From assembly GCF_029051725.1 (NCBI RefSeq), contig NZ_JAACFU010000001.1, positions 62,001 through 126,000 of the forward strand: DNA of 64,000 nucleotides, in the 5' to 3' direction. Position 1 is the stretch's first letter; each line of letters starts with the position of its first letter. This stretch comes from Bradyrhizobium sp. CSS354 (lineage in GTDB: Bacteria > Pseudomonadota > Alphaproteobacteria > Rhizobiales > Xanthobacteraceae). Shown here piece by piece: positions 53,331-62,528 of the stretch. The position numbers and the translations under genes are program-made. The notes beneath the pieces were generated by a model, which saw only the letters and a list, made by a program, of their open reading frames with translations, did not search any database and was not told the origin of the DNA.

Positions 53331-54836
53331 ATGCGAAATCCTGACCAGGACGCCCTACTTGATCTCGGCCCGGCCGCGCTGGAACTTCAAGACGATCTGG
53401 AGGGGGATACGCTGCGCGAGGAATGCGGCGTCTTTGGCATCTACGGCCACCCCGATGCCGCCGCCATCACGGCGCTCGGCCTCCACGCCCTTCAGCACCG
53501 CGGCCAGGAAGCCGCCGGCATCGTCTCCTATGACGGCGGCCGCTTTCATTCCGAACGCCGCCTCGGTCTCGTCGGCGACACCTTCTCCCGCCGCGAGGTG
53601 ATCGACCGCCTGCCCGGCACAATGGCAGTCGGCCATGTCCGCTATTCCACCACGGGCGCGACCATCCTGCGCAACGTGCAGCCGCTGTTCGCCGAACTGA
53701 ATGCCGGCGGCCTTGCTGTCGCCCACAACGGCAACCTCACCAACGGCCTGACGCTGCGCCGCGAGCTCGTGAAGAACGGCGCGATGATGCAGTCGACCAC
53801 CGACACCGAGGTGATCCTGCATCTGGTCGCGCGCTCCAGGCGCAGCCGCTTCATCGAGCGCTATATCGACGCGCTGCGCGAGATCGAGGGCGCCTATGCG
53901 CTGGTGTCGCTGACCAACAAGAAGCTGGTCGGCGCGCGCGATCCGCGCGGCATCCGCCCGCTGGTGCTCGGCGAACTCGATGGTTGCCCGATCCTGACCT
54001 CCGAGACCTGCGCCCTCGACATCATCGGCGCACGCTTCGTCCGCGACATCGAGCCCGGCGAGGTGATCGTGTTCGACGAGAACGGTCAGGACATTCACAA
54101 GCCGTTCCCGCCGATCGCGCCGCGGCCCTGCATCTTCGAGTACATCTACTTCTCCCGTCCGGACTCCATCGTCCACGGACGCTCGGTCTACGAGGTGCGC
54201 AAGGCCTTCGGTGCCCAGCTCGCGCGCGAGAGCCACGTGCCGGTCGACGTCGTGGTGCCGGTGCCGGATTCCGGCGTGCCCGCGGCGGTCGGCTACAGCC
54301 AGCATTCCGGCATCCCGTTCGAACTCGGCATCATCCGCAACCATTATGTCGGCCGCACCTTCATCCAGCCGACGCAGGCGATCCGCGAATCCGGCGTACG
54401 CATGAAGCATTCGGCCAACCGCGCCGCGATCGAAGGCAAGCGCATCATCCTGATCGACGATTCGCTGGTGCGCGGCACCACCTCGAAGAAGATCGTGCGC
54501 ATGATGCGCGATGCCGGCGCCAAGGAAGTGCATTTCCGCCTCGCCTCGCCGCCGATCCTCTATCCCGACTATTACGGCATCGACCTACCGGACCGCGGTG
54601 GTCTTCTTGCGGCGACACATTCGCTCGAAGAGATGCGCGAGATCATCGGCGCCGACTCGCTCGCCTTCCTGTCGATCGACGGCATGTACCGCGCCATGGG
54701 CGAGCCCGGCCGCGACCCCGCCAATCCGAAATTCTCGGATCATTGTTTCACCGGGGCCTATCCGACCCACCTCACCGACCAGACCCAGACCGAGCAGCAG
54801 CCCCGGCAATTGTCGCTGCTGGCAGAGGCGAGCTGA
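53331..54836 (+). CDS. purF: Amidophosphoribosyltransferase
   Basis: 501 residues. A propeptide-like leader of about 31 residues precedes the catalytic Cys in ECGVFGIYGHPDA, as in the Bacillus-type enzyme that is processed to expose Cys1. The PRPP motif is IILIDDSLVRGTTS. HNGNLTNGLTLR and DPRGIRPLVLG are conserved. It makes phosphoribosylamine in the first step of purine synthesis. It has the four-cysteine pattern (ICPD-less) of Fe-S types only in part, so a cluster is uncertain. Confidence 0.96.
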   Translation: MRNPDQDALLDLGPAALELQDDLEGDTLREECGVFGIYGHPDAAAITALGLHALQHRGQEAAGIVSYDGGRFHSERRLGLVGDTFSRREVIDRLPGTMAVGHVRYSTTGATILRNVQPLFAELNAGGLAVAHNGNLTNGLTLRRELVKNGAMMQSTTDTEVILHLVARSRRSRFIERYIDALREIEGAYALVSLTNKKLVGARDPRGIRPLVLGELDGCPILTSETCALDIIGARFVRDIEPGEVIVFDENGQDIHKPFPPIAPRPCIFEYIYFSRPDSIVHGRSVYEVRKAFGAQLARESHVPVDVVVPVPDSGVPAAVGYSQHSGIPFELGIIRNHYVGRTFIQPTQAIRESGVRMKHSANRAAIEGKRIILIDDSLVRGTTSKKIVRMMRDAGAKEVHFRLASPPILYPDYYGIDLPDRGGLLAATHSLEEMREIIGADSLAFLSIDGMYRAMGEPGRDPANPKFSDHCFTGAYPTHLTDQTQTEQQPRQLSLLAEAS

Positions 54837-54844
54837 CGGCGCAG

Positions 54845-54926
54845 CCGTCATCCCGGGCGGTCCGCAGGATTGTCTTGCAACCTCTGGATTGCGGGTTCGA
54901 TGCTTCGCATCACCCCGGAATGACGG
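54845..54926. repeat. Imperfect inverted-repeat element between purF and SDR
   Basis: CCGTCATCCCGGG (54845-54857) is inverted as CCCCGGAATGACGG (54913-54926). Inside it, GATGC-TTC-GCATC (54899-54911) is a perfect small hairpin. This form, with ends ...GTCAT-CCGGG, resembles intergenic repeats I recall as frequent in Bradyrhizobium. It could terminate purF or mark a REP-like unit. Confidence 0.6.
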
Positions 54927-54972
54927 CGTATTGGGGGCTTGTCCCGGCCATCTACGCCTGTAAAACCCCGCC

Positions 54973-55713
54973 ATGACAAATCCCCTCGCCAACCGCATCG
55001 CTCTCGTCACCGGCGCCTCGCGCGGCATCGGTTTTGCCACGGCCAAGGCGCTGGCCAAGGCCGGCGCGCATATCGTCGCCGTGGCGCGCACGCAGGGCGG
55101 GCTGGAAGAGCTCGACGACGAGATCCGCAAGGACGGCGGCACCGCAACCCTCGTGCCGCTCAACCTCACCGATTCCGACGGCATCGCGCGGCTCGGTGCT
55201 GGCCTGCACGAACGCTACGGCAAGCTCGACATCCTCGTCGGCAATGCCGGCGTGCTTGGCCCCTCCTCGCCGATCGGCCATATCGAGCTGAAGGCCTTCA
55301 CCGATGTGATGGCGGTCAACGTTTCCGCGAACTTCCAGCTGATCCGCTGCATGGAGCCGCTGCTGAAGCAGTCCGACGCGGGCCGGGCCGTGTTCGTCAC
55401 TTCAGGCGCTGCCAACAAAGCCACCGCCTATGTCAGCCCCTACGCCGCCTCCAAGGCGGCGCTGGAAACGCTGGCGCGCGCCTGGGCGCAGGAGACCGCG
55501 AATACCAAGCTGCGCGTCAACCTGTTCAATCCCGGCCCCGTCCGCACCCGCATGCGCGCGACGCTGATGCCGGGCGAGGATCCGGCGACGCTGGATACAG
55601 CCGAGCAGGTCGCCGAATTGATCGTGCCGATGTGCGCGCCTGATTGGACCGAGACCGGCAAGTTCTACGACTACGAGAGCCGCAGCCTGATGAGCTTCCG
55701 CTCGCCGGCCTGA
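54973..55713 (+). CDS. Short-chain dehydrogenase/reductase
   Basis: 246 residues. SDR motifs: VTGASRGIGFATAK, LVGNAGVLGPSSPI, and the catalytic Tyr/Lys in YVSPYAASKAALETLARAWA. Probably NAD(P)-dependent. The substrate is unknown. The gene commonly follows purF in alphaproteobacteria, which suggests a housekeeping link, though the function is not known. Confidence 0.92.
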   Translation: MTNPLANRIALVTGASRGIGFATAKALAKAGAHIVAVARTQGGLEELDDEIRKDGGTATLVPLNLTDSDGIARLGAGLHERYGKLDILVGNAGVLGPSSPIGHIELKAFTDVMAVNVSANFQLIRCMEPLLKQSDAGRAVFVTSGAANKATAYVSPYAASKAALETLARAWAQETANTKLRVNLFNPGPVRTRMRATLMPGEDPATLDTAEQVAELIVPMCAPDWTETGKFYDYESRSLMSFRSPA

Positions 55714-55790
55714 TTGACTTGACGGCCTCCCCGCGATTGACTGCCCGCGCTCAAGCGGCAGCAAGCTGCAGGCCAAAAAGGGAGGTTGCC

Positions 55791-56939
55791 ATGGCGTCAT
55801 GGCGGAATCGCGCAGGCTCAACGAATGCGCTCGCAAATGTCTCTCGCGTCCTCTCCGTCCTGATCGCGGCTATCGCGTTTGCGCTTCCGGGCGCGGCTAT
55901 CGCCAGCGATGTCCCGACCTTCGCGGTCGATGCTTCCTGGCCGAAGCCGTTGCCGAACAACTGGATCCTCGGTCAGGTCGGCGGCATCACCGTCGACTGG
56001 CAGGGCCACATCTGGGTGATCCATCGGCCGCGCTCGCTCACCGACGACGAGAAAGGCGCGAGCCTCACCCCGCCGCGCTCGAAATGCTGCGTCTCGGCGC
56101 CGCCGGTGCTCGAATTCGACAGCGACGGCAATCTGCTGCGATCGTGGGGCGGCGCGGGCGAAGGCTATGAATGGGTCGGCCGCGAGCACGGCATCGAGGT
56201 CGACGAGCGCGGCTTCGTCTGGGTCGGCGGCAATGCCGACAACGACAACGCTATCCTGAAATTCACGCTCGACGGCAAGTTCGTCGCCCAGATCGGCAAG
56301 ATCGCGCCGAGCCTCGGCAGCAGCGACACGACGCAGCTCGGCAAGCCCGCCGAGACCGCGATCGACAAGGCTGCCAACGAAATCTACGTCGCCGACGGCT
56401 ACGGCAACCGCCGCGTCATCGTCTTCGACGCGACCACTCTCGCCTACAAGCGGCATTGGGGCGCCTACGGCAACAAGCCCGACGACACCAAGCAGGCGGC
56501 GTACGATCCCAAAGCGCCGGTGTCGCAGCAGTTCGGCAATCCCGTCCATTGCGTAAAGCTCGCCAATGACGGTCTCGTCTACGTCTGCGACCGCATCAAC
56601 AACCGCATCCAGGTGTTCAGGAAGGACGGCACCTTCGTGAAGGAGTTCTTTTTCGAGAAGAACACGCTTGGCAACGGCGCGGTGTGGGACATCGCGATCT
56701 GGCCCGATCCGAAGCAGACCTGGCTGCTCAGCGCGGACGGCGAAAACAACGAGATCAGGGTCATCAAGCGCGAGGACGGCAGCGTGGCCGGAAGCTTCGG
56801 GCACAGCGGCCGCAACGCCGGACAATTCCACTGGGTGCATGCCATGGCGATCGACGCCAAGGGTAACGTCTATACCGCCGAGGTCGACACCGGAAAGCGC
56901 ATCCAGAAATTCAAGCTGACGTCGGACGCGCTGAAATAG
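55791..56939 (+). CDS. Secreted NHL-repeat beta-propeller protein
   Basis: 382 residues from ATG 55791 (GGAGG at 55781-55785). A signal peptide (LIAAIAFALPGAAIAS) leads to at least five NHL-type blades, e.g. HGIEVDERGFVWVGGNADND, AIDKAANEIYVADGYGNRRV, CVKLANDGLVYVCDRINNRI and HAMAIDAKGNVYTAEVDTGK. It resembles peptidylglycine alpha-hydroxyglycine lyase-like proteins, but catalytic residues are not confirmed. Likely a periplasmic binding or enzyme scaffold. Confidence 0.85.
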   Translation: MASWRNRAGSTNALANVSRVLSVLIAAIAFALPGAAIASDVPTFAVDASWPKPLPNNWILGQVGGITVDWQGHIWVIHRPRSLTDDEKGASLTPPRSKCCVSAPPVLEFDSDGNLLRSWGGAGEGYEWVGREHGIEVDERGFVWVGGNADNDNAILKFTLDGKFVAQIGKIAPSLGSSDTTQLGKPAETAIDKAANEIYVADGYGNRRVIVFDATTLAYKRHWGAYGNKPDDTKQAAYDPKAPVSQQFGNPVHCVKLANDGLVYVCDRINNRIQVFRKDGTFVKEFFFEKNTLGNGAVWDIAIWPDPKQTWLLSADGENNEIRVIKREDGSVAGSFGHSGRNAGQFHWVHAMAIDAKGNVYTAEVDTGKRIQKFKLTSDALK

Positions 56940-56973
56940 CGTCTCGACGCATTTTGCCCAAAAGTTAACGGAG

Positions 56974-57000
56974 GGATGACGCTCCGACTCAGCGTCATCC
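56974..57000. terminator. Stem-loop after the NHL-repeat gene
   Basis: 10-bp perfect stem GGATGACGCT / AGCGTCATCC with a 7-base loop, 34 bases after the stop, followed by GGCTTTA. A reasonable terminator between this gene and the binding-protein gene. Confidence 0.65.
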
Positions 57001-57109
57001 GGCTTTAGGCGCATTGCCGCCGGCCGTGGGACACGGTAGAGCCATCAGCCGGAACAAGGCTCCCATCCAAGAGAGCTGTCCGCATGTTTGACAATGGAGG
57101 AAACCTTTT

Positions 57110-58336
57110 ATGACGACGACGTTCGCGCGCCGCTCCGCGGCCCTTCTGGCCTGTGCCGCCTTCGGTTTTGCCACATCCGCCTACGCCCAGGACAAGACCG
57201 TCAAGATCGGCGTGCTCAACGACATGTCCAGCCTCTATGCCGACATCGGCGGCCCGAACTCCGTGGTCGCGATCAAGATGGCGGTCGAGGATTCCGGCCT
57301 GCTCAAGAAGGGCTGGAAGATCGACGTGCTGAGCGGCGACCACCAGAACAAGCCCGACATCGGCGTTAACATCGCCCGGCAATGGATCGACAACGACAAG
57401 GTCGATGCGATCGCGGACACGCCGAGCTCCGGCGTGGCGCTCGCGGTGAGCAACCTCGTCAAGGAGAAGAATGCGGTGCTGCTCAATTCGGGCGCCGCCA
57501 CCGCGGACCTCACGGGTAAGGCCTGCACACCGAACACGGTCTCCTATACTTACGACACCTACATGCTCGCCAACGGCACCGGCAAGGCGTTGACCAAGGC
57601 CGGCGGCGACAGCTGGTTCTTCCTCACCGCCGACTACGCGTTCGGACATGCGTTGGAGCGCGATACCAGCGCCGTCGTGACCGCCAATGGCGGCAAGGTG
57701 CTCGGTGGTGTCAAGCATCCGCTCAACACCGCAGACTTCTCCTCCTTCCTGCTGCAGGCCCAGTCGTCGAAATCAAAGATCGTCGGTCTCGCCAACGCCG
57801 GCGGCGACACCACCAATGCGATCAAGCAGGCCGCCGAGTTCGGCATTGTGCAGGGCGGGCAGAAGCTCGCGGCGCTGCTGCTGTTCATCAACGACGTGCA
57901 TTCGCTGGGTCTGAAGACCGCCCAGGGCCTGACCTTCACGGAATCCTTCTACTGGGACATGAACGACCAGACCCGCGCCTGGTCGAAGCGCTTCTCGGCG
58001 CTGGCCAGCAAGAATGCGATGCCCTCCATGACCCAGGCCGGCAATTACGCGATGGTGCTGCATTATCTGAAGGCGATGGACGCGCTCGGCGGCAACCCGC
58101 ATGACGGTGCCAAGGTCGTCGCCAAGATGAAGGAGCTGCCGACCGACGACCCGCTGTTCGGCAACGGCCCGCTGCGCGCGGACGGGCGCCGCCTCATCCC
58201 GGCCTATCTGTTCGAGGTGAAGAAGCCCGAAGAATCGAAGGGACCGTGGGACTACTACAAGCAGATCGCCACGATCGCGGCGGAAGACGCGGCCAAGCCG
58301 CTCAAGGACAGCGAGTGCCCGCTGGTGAAGAAGTAA
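57110..58336 (+). CDS. ABC-type branched-chain amino-acid-like substrate-binding protein
   Basis: 408 residues. A signal peptide (SAALLACAAFGFATSAYAQ) precedes KTVKIGVLNDMSSLYADIGG, the type I periplasmic-binding (LivK/Peripla_BP_6) hallmark. ADTPSSGVALAVSNLVKEKN, FFLTADYAFGHALERD and the C-terminal KPLKDSECPLVKK are family features. No permease or ATPase is adjacent. In Bradyrhizobium many such proteins are orphans and bind diverse small molecules. Confidence 0.93.
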   Translation: MTTTFARRSAALLACAAFGFATSAYAQDKTVKIGVLNDMSSLYADIGGPNSVVAIKMAVEDSGLLKKGWKIDVLSGDHQNKPDIGVNIARQWIDNDKVDAIADTPSSGVALAVSNLVKEKNAVLLNSGAATADLTGKACTPNTVSYTYDTYMLANGTGKALTKAGGDSWFFLTADYAFGHALERDTSAVVTANGGKVLGGVKHPLNTADFSSFLLQAQSSKSKIVGLANAGGDTTNAIKQAAEFGIVQGGQKLAALLLFINDVHSLGLKTAQGLTFTESFYWDMNDQTRAWSKRFSALASKNAMPSMTQAGNYAMVLHYLKAMDALGGNPHDGAKVVAKMKELPTDDPLFGNGPLRADGRRLIPAYLFEVKKPEESKGPWDYYKQIATIAAEDAAKPLKDSECPLVKK

Positions 58337-58346
58337 GAAGTCGTAG

Positions 58347-58448
58347 GGTGGGTTAGCTCTGCGGCTGCGCAAAGCGCAGTCCGCAGGGCGTAACCCACCT
58401 CTTCTCGCGCGTCGGACAAGGTGGCGGATTACGCTTCGCTAATCCGCC
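58347..58448. repeat. Pair of inverted-repeat elements between convergent genes
   Basis: First unit: GGTGGGTTA (58347-58355) and TAACCCACC (58391-58399), with an inner stem CTGCGG-CTGCGC / GCGCAG-CCGCAG. Second unit: GGCGGATTA (58423-58431) and TAATCCGCC (58440-58448), ending directly before the MFS stop codon. The words GGTGGGTTA and GGCGGATTA are typical, from memory, of repeats scattered in Bradyrhizobium. They may also act as a two-way terminator. Confidence 0.7.
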
Positions 58449-59705
58449 CTACGGTTCTGATCTCGCCGCTCCCAGCGCCCGCACCGCGATCGCCACGCAC
58501 GCCACCATCAGGACCGCCGCGAGCAGGAACGGCGCCCCGGGCAGCTGCCATGGCGCGCTGGCGCCGATGAAGTATGAAAACGTCAGCGTGAACAGGAACG
58601 GGCCGACGAGCTGCGACACGCTCTGCACGCTCGCGGTCGCGCCCTGCAACTGGCCCTGCTGATCGGGCGCGACCAGGCGCGTCATCAGTGATTGCATGGC
58701 GGCGCCGGAGATGCCCCACAGCGACATCACGGGAATGCCGATCCAGAACAGCGGCCCGGTCGGCGCCGCGCCGAAGATCACGAAGCCGATCGCGCCACAG
58801 CATAGGCCCATCAACAAGGCGTTGCGCTCGCCGAGCACGCGCACGATCGGGCCGATCGCGAGCCCCTGCACCACCATGGCGCAGATGCCGACCATCGCCA
58901 GCGTCAACCCCACGGTTTTCGAATCCCAGCCGTAGCGATAGGTGGCGTAGAGCACGAAGGTCGAGGGAAGCACGACATGCGCGACCTGCGCGATGAAGTT
59001 GACGACGGACAACGCAGCGAGCACCGCGTTGGAACGCAGCAGGCGGAGCGCACCGAGCGGATTGGCGCTCCTCCAGCGGAACGGCGCACGCTTGTCCGGC
59101 GCCAGCGATTCCGGCAGGACGAAGAGCCCATAGAGCGCGTTGGCAAAGCTCAGGGCCGCCGAGGCCCAGAATGGCAGGCGCGGATCGATATCACCGAGCA
59201 GGCCGCCCAGCGCCGGGCCCAGCACGAAGCCGGCGCCGAACGCAGCCCCAATCCGGCCGAACACCGCCGCGCGCCGCTCCGGCGGAGTGATGTCGGCGAT
59301 ATAGGCAAAGGCGGTCGAGATGCTCGCCGAGGTAATGCCCGAGATGACGCGGCCGATGAACAGCCAGAGCAGCGACGGCGCCAGCGCCATCAGCACGTAG
59401 TCGGCCGCGAGCCCGAAATTCGACAGCAGCACCACCGGCCGCCGCCCGAAGCGATCCGACAGCGCGCCGAGCACCGGCGAGAACACGAACTGCATCAGCG
59501 CCCAGGCGGTGCCGAACAGGCCGAAGATGCGGGCCGCATGCGCCGTGTCGTTGTCGACGAAGCTCTCGATCAGTTTTGGCAGGATCGGCATGATCACGCC
59601 GAGCGCGAGCATGTCGAGCAGGATGGTGACGAAGATGAAGGCGACCGCACCGCGCCGGACCGGCGCTGCGCCCTGCGCCATCGCCTCGCCGGCATCGTTG
59701 CTCAC
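58449..59705 (-). CDS. MFS transporter (TCR/Tet-type drug:H+ antiporter)
   Basis: 418 residues, 12 hydrophobic segments. It starts GTG at 59705, overlapping the der stop by 4 bases (GTGA), so it is coupled to der. MFS motif A appears as [17 protein letters not shown] in loop 2-3, and motif C-like [19 protein letters not shown] follows in helix 5, as in tetracycline-type exporters. The substrate is unknown. Alternative start at the ATG of [11 protein letters not shown], eight codons later. Confidence 0.92.
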   Translation of the reverse strand: MSNDAGEAMAQGAAPVRRGAVAFIFVTILLDMLALGVIMPILPKLIESFVDNDTAHAARIFGLFGTAWALMQFVFSPVLGALSDRFGRRPVVLLSNFGLAADYVLMALAPSLLWLFIGRVISGITSASISTAFAYIADITPPERRAAVFGRIGAAFGAGFVLGPALGGLLGDIDPRLPFWASAALSFANALYGLFVLPESLAPDKRAPFRWRSANPLGALRLLRSNAVLAALSVVNFIAQVAHVVLPSTFVLYATYRYGWDSKTVGLTLAMVGICAMVVQGLAIGPIVRVLGERNALLMGLCCGAIGFVIFGAAPTGPLFWIGIPVMSLWGISGAAMQSLMTRLVAPDQQGQLQGATASVQSVSQLVGPFLFTLTFSYFIGASAPWQLPGAPFLLAAVLMVACVAIAVRALGAARSEP

Positions 59706-61084
59706 GACGGCCGCTTGCGCTTATGGGCGAACGGATTGGCCTTCTCGCGCAGGGTGATGCGCACCGGCGTACCCGGTAGCTCGAAGGCCTCACGCAGCGA
59801 ATTGGTGAGATATCGCAGATAGGACTGCGGCACCGCGTCTGCGCGCGAGCAGAACAGCACGAAGCTCGGCGGGCGCGCCTTGGTCTGCGTGATGTAATTC
59901 AGCTTGAGGCGTCGGCCGGACACGGCCGGCGGCGGATTGGCCTGGACCGCCTCCTCGAACCAGCGGTTCAGCGCCGCCGTCGACACACGCCTGTTCCAAA
60001 GCGCATAGGCATCCTGGATCGCCTGCATCAATCGATCGATGCCCTCGCCCATCAAGCCGGAGACGGCGACGATCGGCACGCCCTTGATCTGCGGCAGCAA
60101 GTGATCGGCATCGCGGCGCAGGTTCGAGATCGCACCGCCGCCCTTGCTCTCCATCAGGTCCCATTTGTTGACGGCGAGCACGACGGCGCGACCCTCGCGC
60201 TCGATCAGGTCGGCGATGCGAAGATCCTGCTCTTCGAAGCGGTTCTGCGCATCCATCATCACCACGACGACTTCGGCAAAGCGCACCGCGCGCAGTGCGT
60301 CGGCGACCGAGAGCTTCTCGAGCTTCTCCTCGATCCGCGAGCGCCGGCGCAGACCTGCGGTGTCGAACACGCGAAACTCGCGGCCCTTCCAGTTGATTTC
60401 GACTGCGATGGAATCCCGCGTGGTGCCGGCCTCCGGGCTCGTCAGCAGACGCTCCTCGCCCAGCAGATGATTGATCATCGTCGACTTGCCGGCGTTGGGC
60501 CGGCCGACGATCGCGACCCGGATCGGACGCGTGGCGGCCTCTTCCTCGGTCAGCGGCTCGTCATCTTCGAACTCATCCTCCTCCACCGGCTCCGGCATCA
60601 GCACCCTAAGAGCGTCGTAGAGCTCACCCATGCCCTCGCCGTGCTCGGCCGAGATCTGGATGGGATCGCCGAGGCCGAGCGCGAAAGCCTCCATCGCGCC
60701 GGCATCGCCATGCTTGCCTTCGCTCTTGTTGGCGACGAGCAGCACCGGCTTGTTGGCCTTGCGGGCGAAATCGGCGAAGGCGCGATCGTTGGGCGTGAGG
60801 CCCATACGGGCATCGATCACGAAGAACAGCGCGTCGGCCTGTGCGATCGCGGCCTCCGTCTGCTCCTGCATGCGGGCGGTCAGCGAACCCTTGGCACCTT
60901 CATCGAGGCCGGCGGTGTCGATGATCGTGAAGTCGAGATCGCCGAGCCTGGCCTCGCCCTCGCGGCGGTCGCGGGTGACGCCGGGCAGATCATCGACAAG
61001 CGCGAGCTTCTGCCCGACGAGGCGGTTGAACAGCGTCGACTTGCCGACATTGGGCCGGCCGATAATGGCAATCTTAAAGGACAT
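59702..61084 (-). CDS. der: Ribosome-associated GTPase Der (EngA)
   Basis: 460 residues. Two tandem GTPase domains: the first with [22 protein letters not shown] and NKSE; the second with [25 protein letters not shown] and NKWD. The C-terminal KH-like domain ([20 protein letters not shown]) binds the 50S particle. It is essential for large-subunit assembly. It precedes the MFS gene and follows the small lipoprotein on the minus strand. Confidence 0.97.
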   Translation of the reverse strand: MSFKIAIIGRPNVGKSTLFNRLVGQKLALVDDLPGVTRDRREGEARLGDLDFTIIDTAGLDEGAKGSLTARMQEQTEAAIAQADALFFVIDARMGLTPNDRAFADFARKANKPVLLVANKSEGKHGDAGAMEAFALGLGDPIQISAEHGEGMGELYDALRVLMPEPVEEDEFEDDEPLTEEEAATRPIRVAIVGRPNAGKSTMINHLLGEERLLTSPEAGTTRDSIAVEINWKGREFRVFDTAGLRRRSRIEEKLEKLSVADALRAVRFAEVVVVMMDAQNRFEEQDLRIADLIEREGRAVVLAVNKWDLMESKGGGAISNLRRDADHLLPQIKGVPIVAVSGLMGEGIDRLMQAIQDAYALWNRRVSTAALNRWFEEAVQANPPPAVSGRRLKLNYITQTKARPPSFVLFCSRADAVPQSYLRYLTNSLREAFELPGTPVRITLREKANPFAHKRKRPS

Positions 61085-61132
61085 GGGTCATTCGTGCGCT
61101 GCCGGAGCCGCGCCTGTCAATGAAATGAAAAA

Positions 61133-61681
61133 TCAGCGCGAGAAGCTGCCGCTCGGCATCGGCGCCGGGAAGGCGCCCTGCGTTTGCTGCTGGGTGGTCT
61201 GGGTCGGCTGCGCCTGCTGGACAGGCTGATCGGGCGGCGGCGCGGTGGTGCGCTTGCGCACGATCTTCTGCCTGGGCGGCGGAGTGGCCGCGGGCGGTGC
61301 GGCCTCGGGCTGGGCCTCGCCATCGACTTCGCCGGCGGGCGCCTCAGATGGCGCGACGGCCGCGCTGGCCGGCTGCCTGGTCTTTTTCGCCTTGGCGCCC
61401 TTCGCCGGCTTCGGCTCGGGCTGGGGCTCCACAGGCAAGGCCACGACGGCGGGTCCGTTCGGATCGGGCTGTTGCTGCGCGCCCTTGTACATATCCTTGG
61501 GCACACCCTGCTCGAGGCCCGGCACGCCTTCCGGGAACACCGGCTTACGGTCGCCCGGCAGCTTCTTCTTGGTATCGAGGAAGTCGAGCATGTCGCTCGG
61601 ATCGAAGCTGGAGCAACCGCCCAGCACGCCCGTGAAGGCGATCAGGACGGCGGCTGCGATCAAGCGTGGCGTGCGGCGCAT
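61133..61681 (-). CDS. Small Pro/Ala-rich lipoprotein of unknown function
   Basis: 182 residues from ATG 61681; an upstream in-frame extension lies in the TPR gene and is not used. A lipobox signal (LIAAAVLIAFTGVLGGCSS) marks Cys21-22 as lipidated. The next 45 residues (DPSDMLDFLDTKKKLPGDRK, VFPEGVPGLEQGVPKDMYKG) look conserved and folded; the rest is a Pro/Ala/Gln-rich low-complexity tail. It is the gene between the YfgM-like protein and Der, where E. coli has bamB. No beta-propeller is present. Confidence 0.82.
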   Translation of the reverse strand: MRRTPRLIAAAVLIAFTGVLGGCSSFDPSDMLDFLDTKKKLPGDRKPVFPEGVPGLEQGVPKDMYKGAQQQPDPNGPAVVALPVEPQPEPKPAKGAKAKKTRQPASAAVAPSEAPAGEVDGEAQPEAAPPAATPPPRQKIVRKRTTAPPPDQPVQQAQPTQTTQQQTQGAFPAPMPSGSFSR

Positions 61682-61707
61682 ATCGGTATCTCGTCTCAGC
61701 TCTCGGC

Positions 61708-62361
61708 TCAGCTCTTCGCGACGGGCGGCAGCAGGGCCTGCAGCGCCTCGGCGCGTGAGCGCAAGCCGGGCGGCGTTTCGCCATCCTCGGCAATTGCGTC
61801 GAGCCATTTGCGGGCGGCAGTCATGTCGTTGTTGCGCCAGGCCGACAGCGCCAGCATTTCGCGGGCGGTATGACGGAAGGTCGATTTGGGCGCGGTGGAG
61901 GCTTCCAGCCGCTGCTGCATGTCGGCATAGCCGGCGCTGTCGAGCAGGAGACCGGCCGCGCGAATCTTTGCCAGATCCTGCCACTCGCCGCCCACGCTGC
62001 GGTCGGCGGCGATGTCGTCATACAGCTTGGCGCCTGCCTTGGGATCGCGGGCTGCCGCCTCGGCCGCGGCACGCAGCCGCGCCAGGGTGCGATAGCCCGA
62101 GGGAGCCTTGGCTGCGAGCTCGGTGAAGGCCGCCTCGGCCTCCGCATGCTTGTCCTGCTCGGACAGCTCGGCGGCCTTTTCGAAGGCGGCGCCGGCCTCG
62201 GCAGCCTTCTTGGCCTCCACATACTGGTAAGCGCGCCAGCCACCCAGGGCGGCGACGATCAGCACCATCAGGGCGATGAAGACAATCGAATACTTGTCCC
62301 ACAGCTTCTTGAGCTGTTCGCGACGTACTTCCTCGTCGACTTCGTCAAATAATTCAGACAC
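61708..62361 (-). CDS. YfgM-like tetratricopeptide protein
   Basis: 217 residues. One membrane helix near the N-terminus (SIVFIALMVLIVAALGGWRAY, residues 25-45), then TPR-type helices (AGAAFEKAAELSEQDKHAEA, FTELAAKAPSGYRTLARLRA). E. coli YfgM associates with SecYEG and periplasmic chaperones; the same placement beside der supports the assignment. It is 26 bases upstream of the lipoprotein gene, so the two and der probably form one transcript. Confidence 0.9.
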   Translation of the reverse strand: MSELFDEVDEEVRREQLKKLWDKYSIVFIALMVLIVAALGGWRAYQYVEAKKAAEAGAAFEKAAELSEQDKHAEAEAAFTELAAKAPSGYRTLARLRAAAEAAARDPKAGAKLYDDIAADRSVGGEWQDLAKIRAAGLLLDSAGYADMQQRLEASTAPKSTFRHTAREMLALSAWRNNDMTAARKWLDAIAEDGETPPGLRSRAEALQALLPPVAKS

Positions 62362-62528
62362 TTATGCTAATCCCATGCCCGTCCGGGTGCGCGCGCCAAA
62401 GCGTTCGCGTCAGGAATCCCGTCCCCCACGTGGCGGCGGGGTACCCTAACGATATGGCGGTGGCAAGGCAAAGCGAGCCCGATCAAGGCGTTAACCACCG
62501 GGACAGCCCGGAGAGACGCCTCGCCGGG

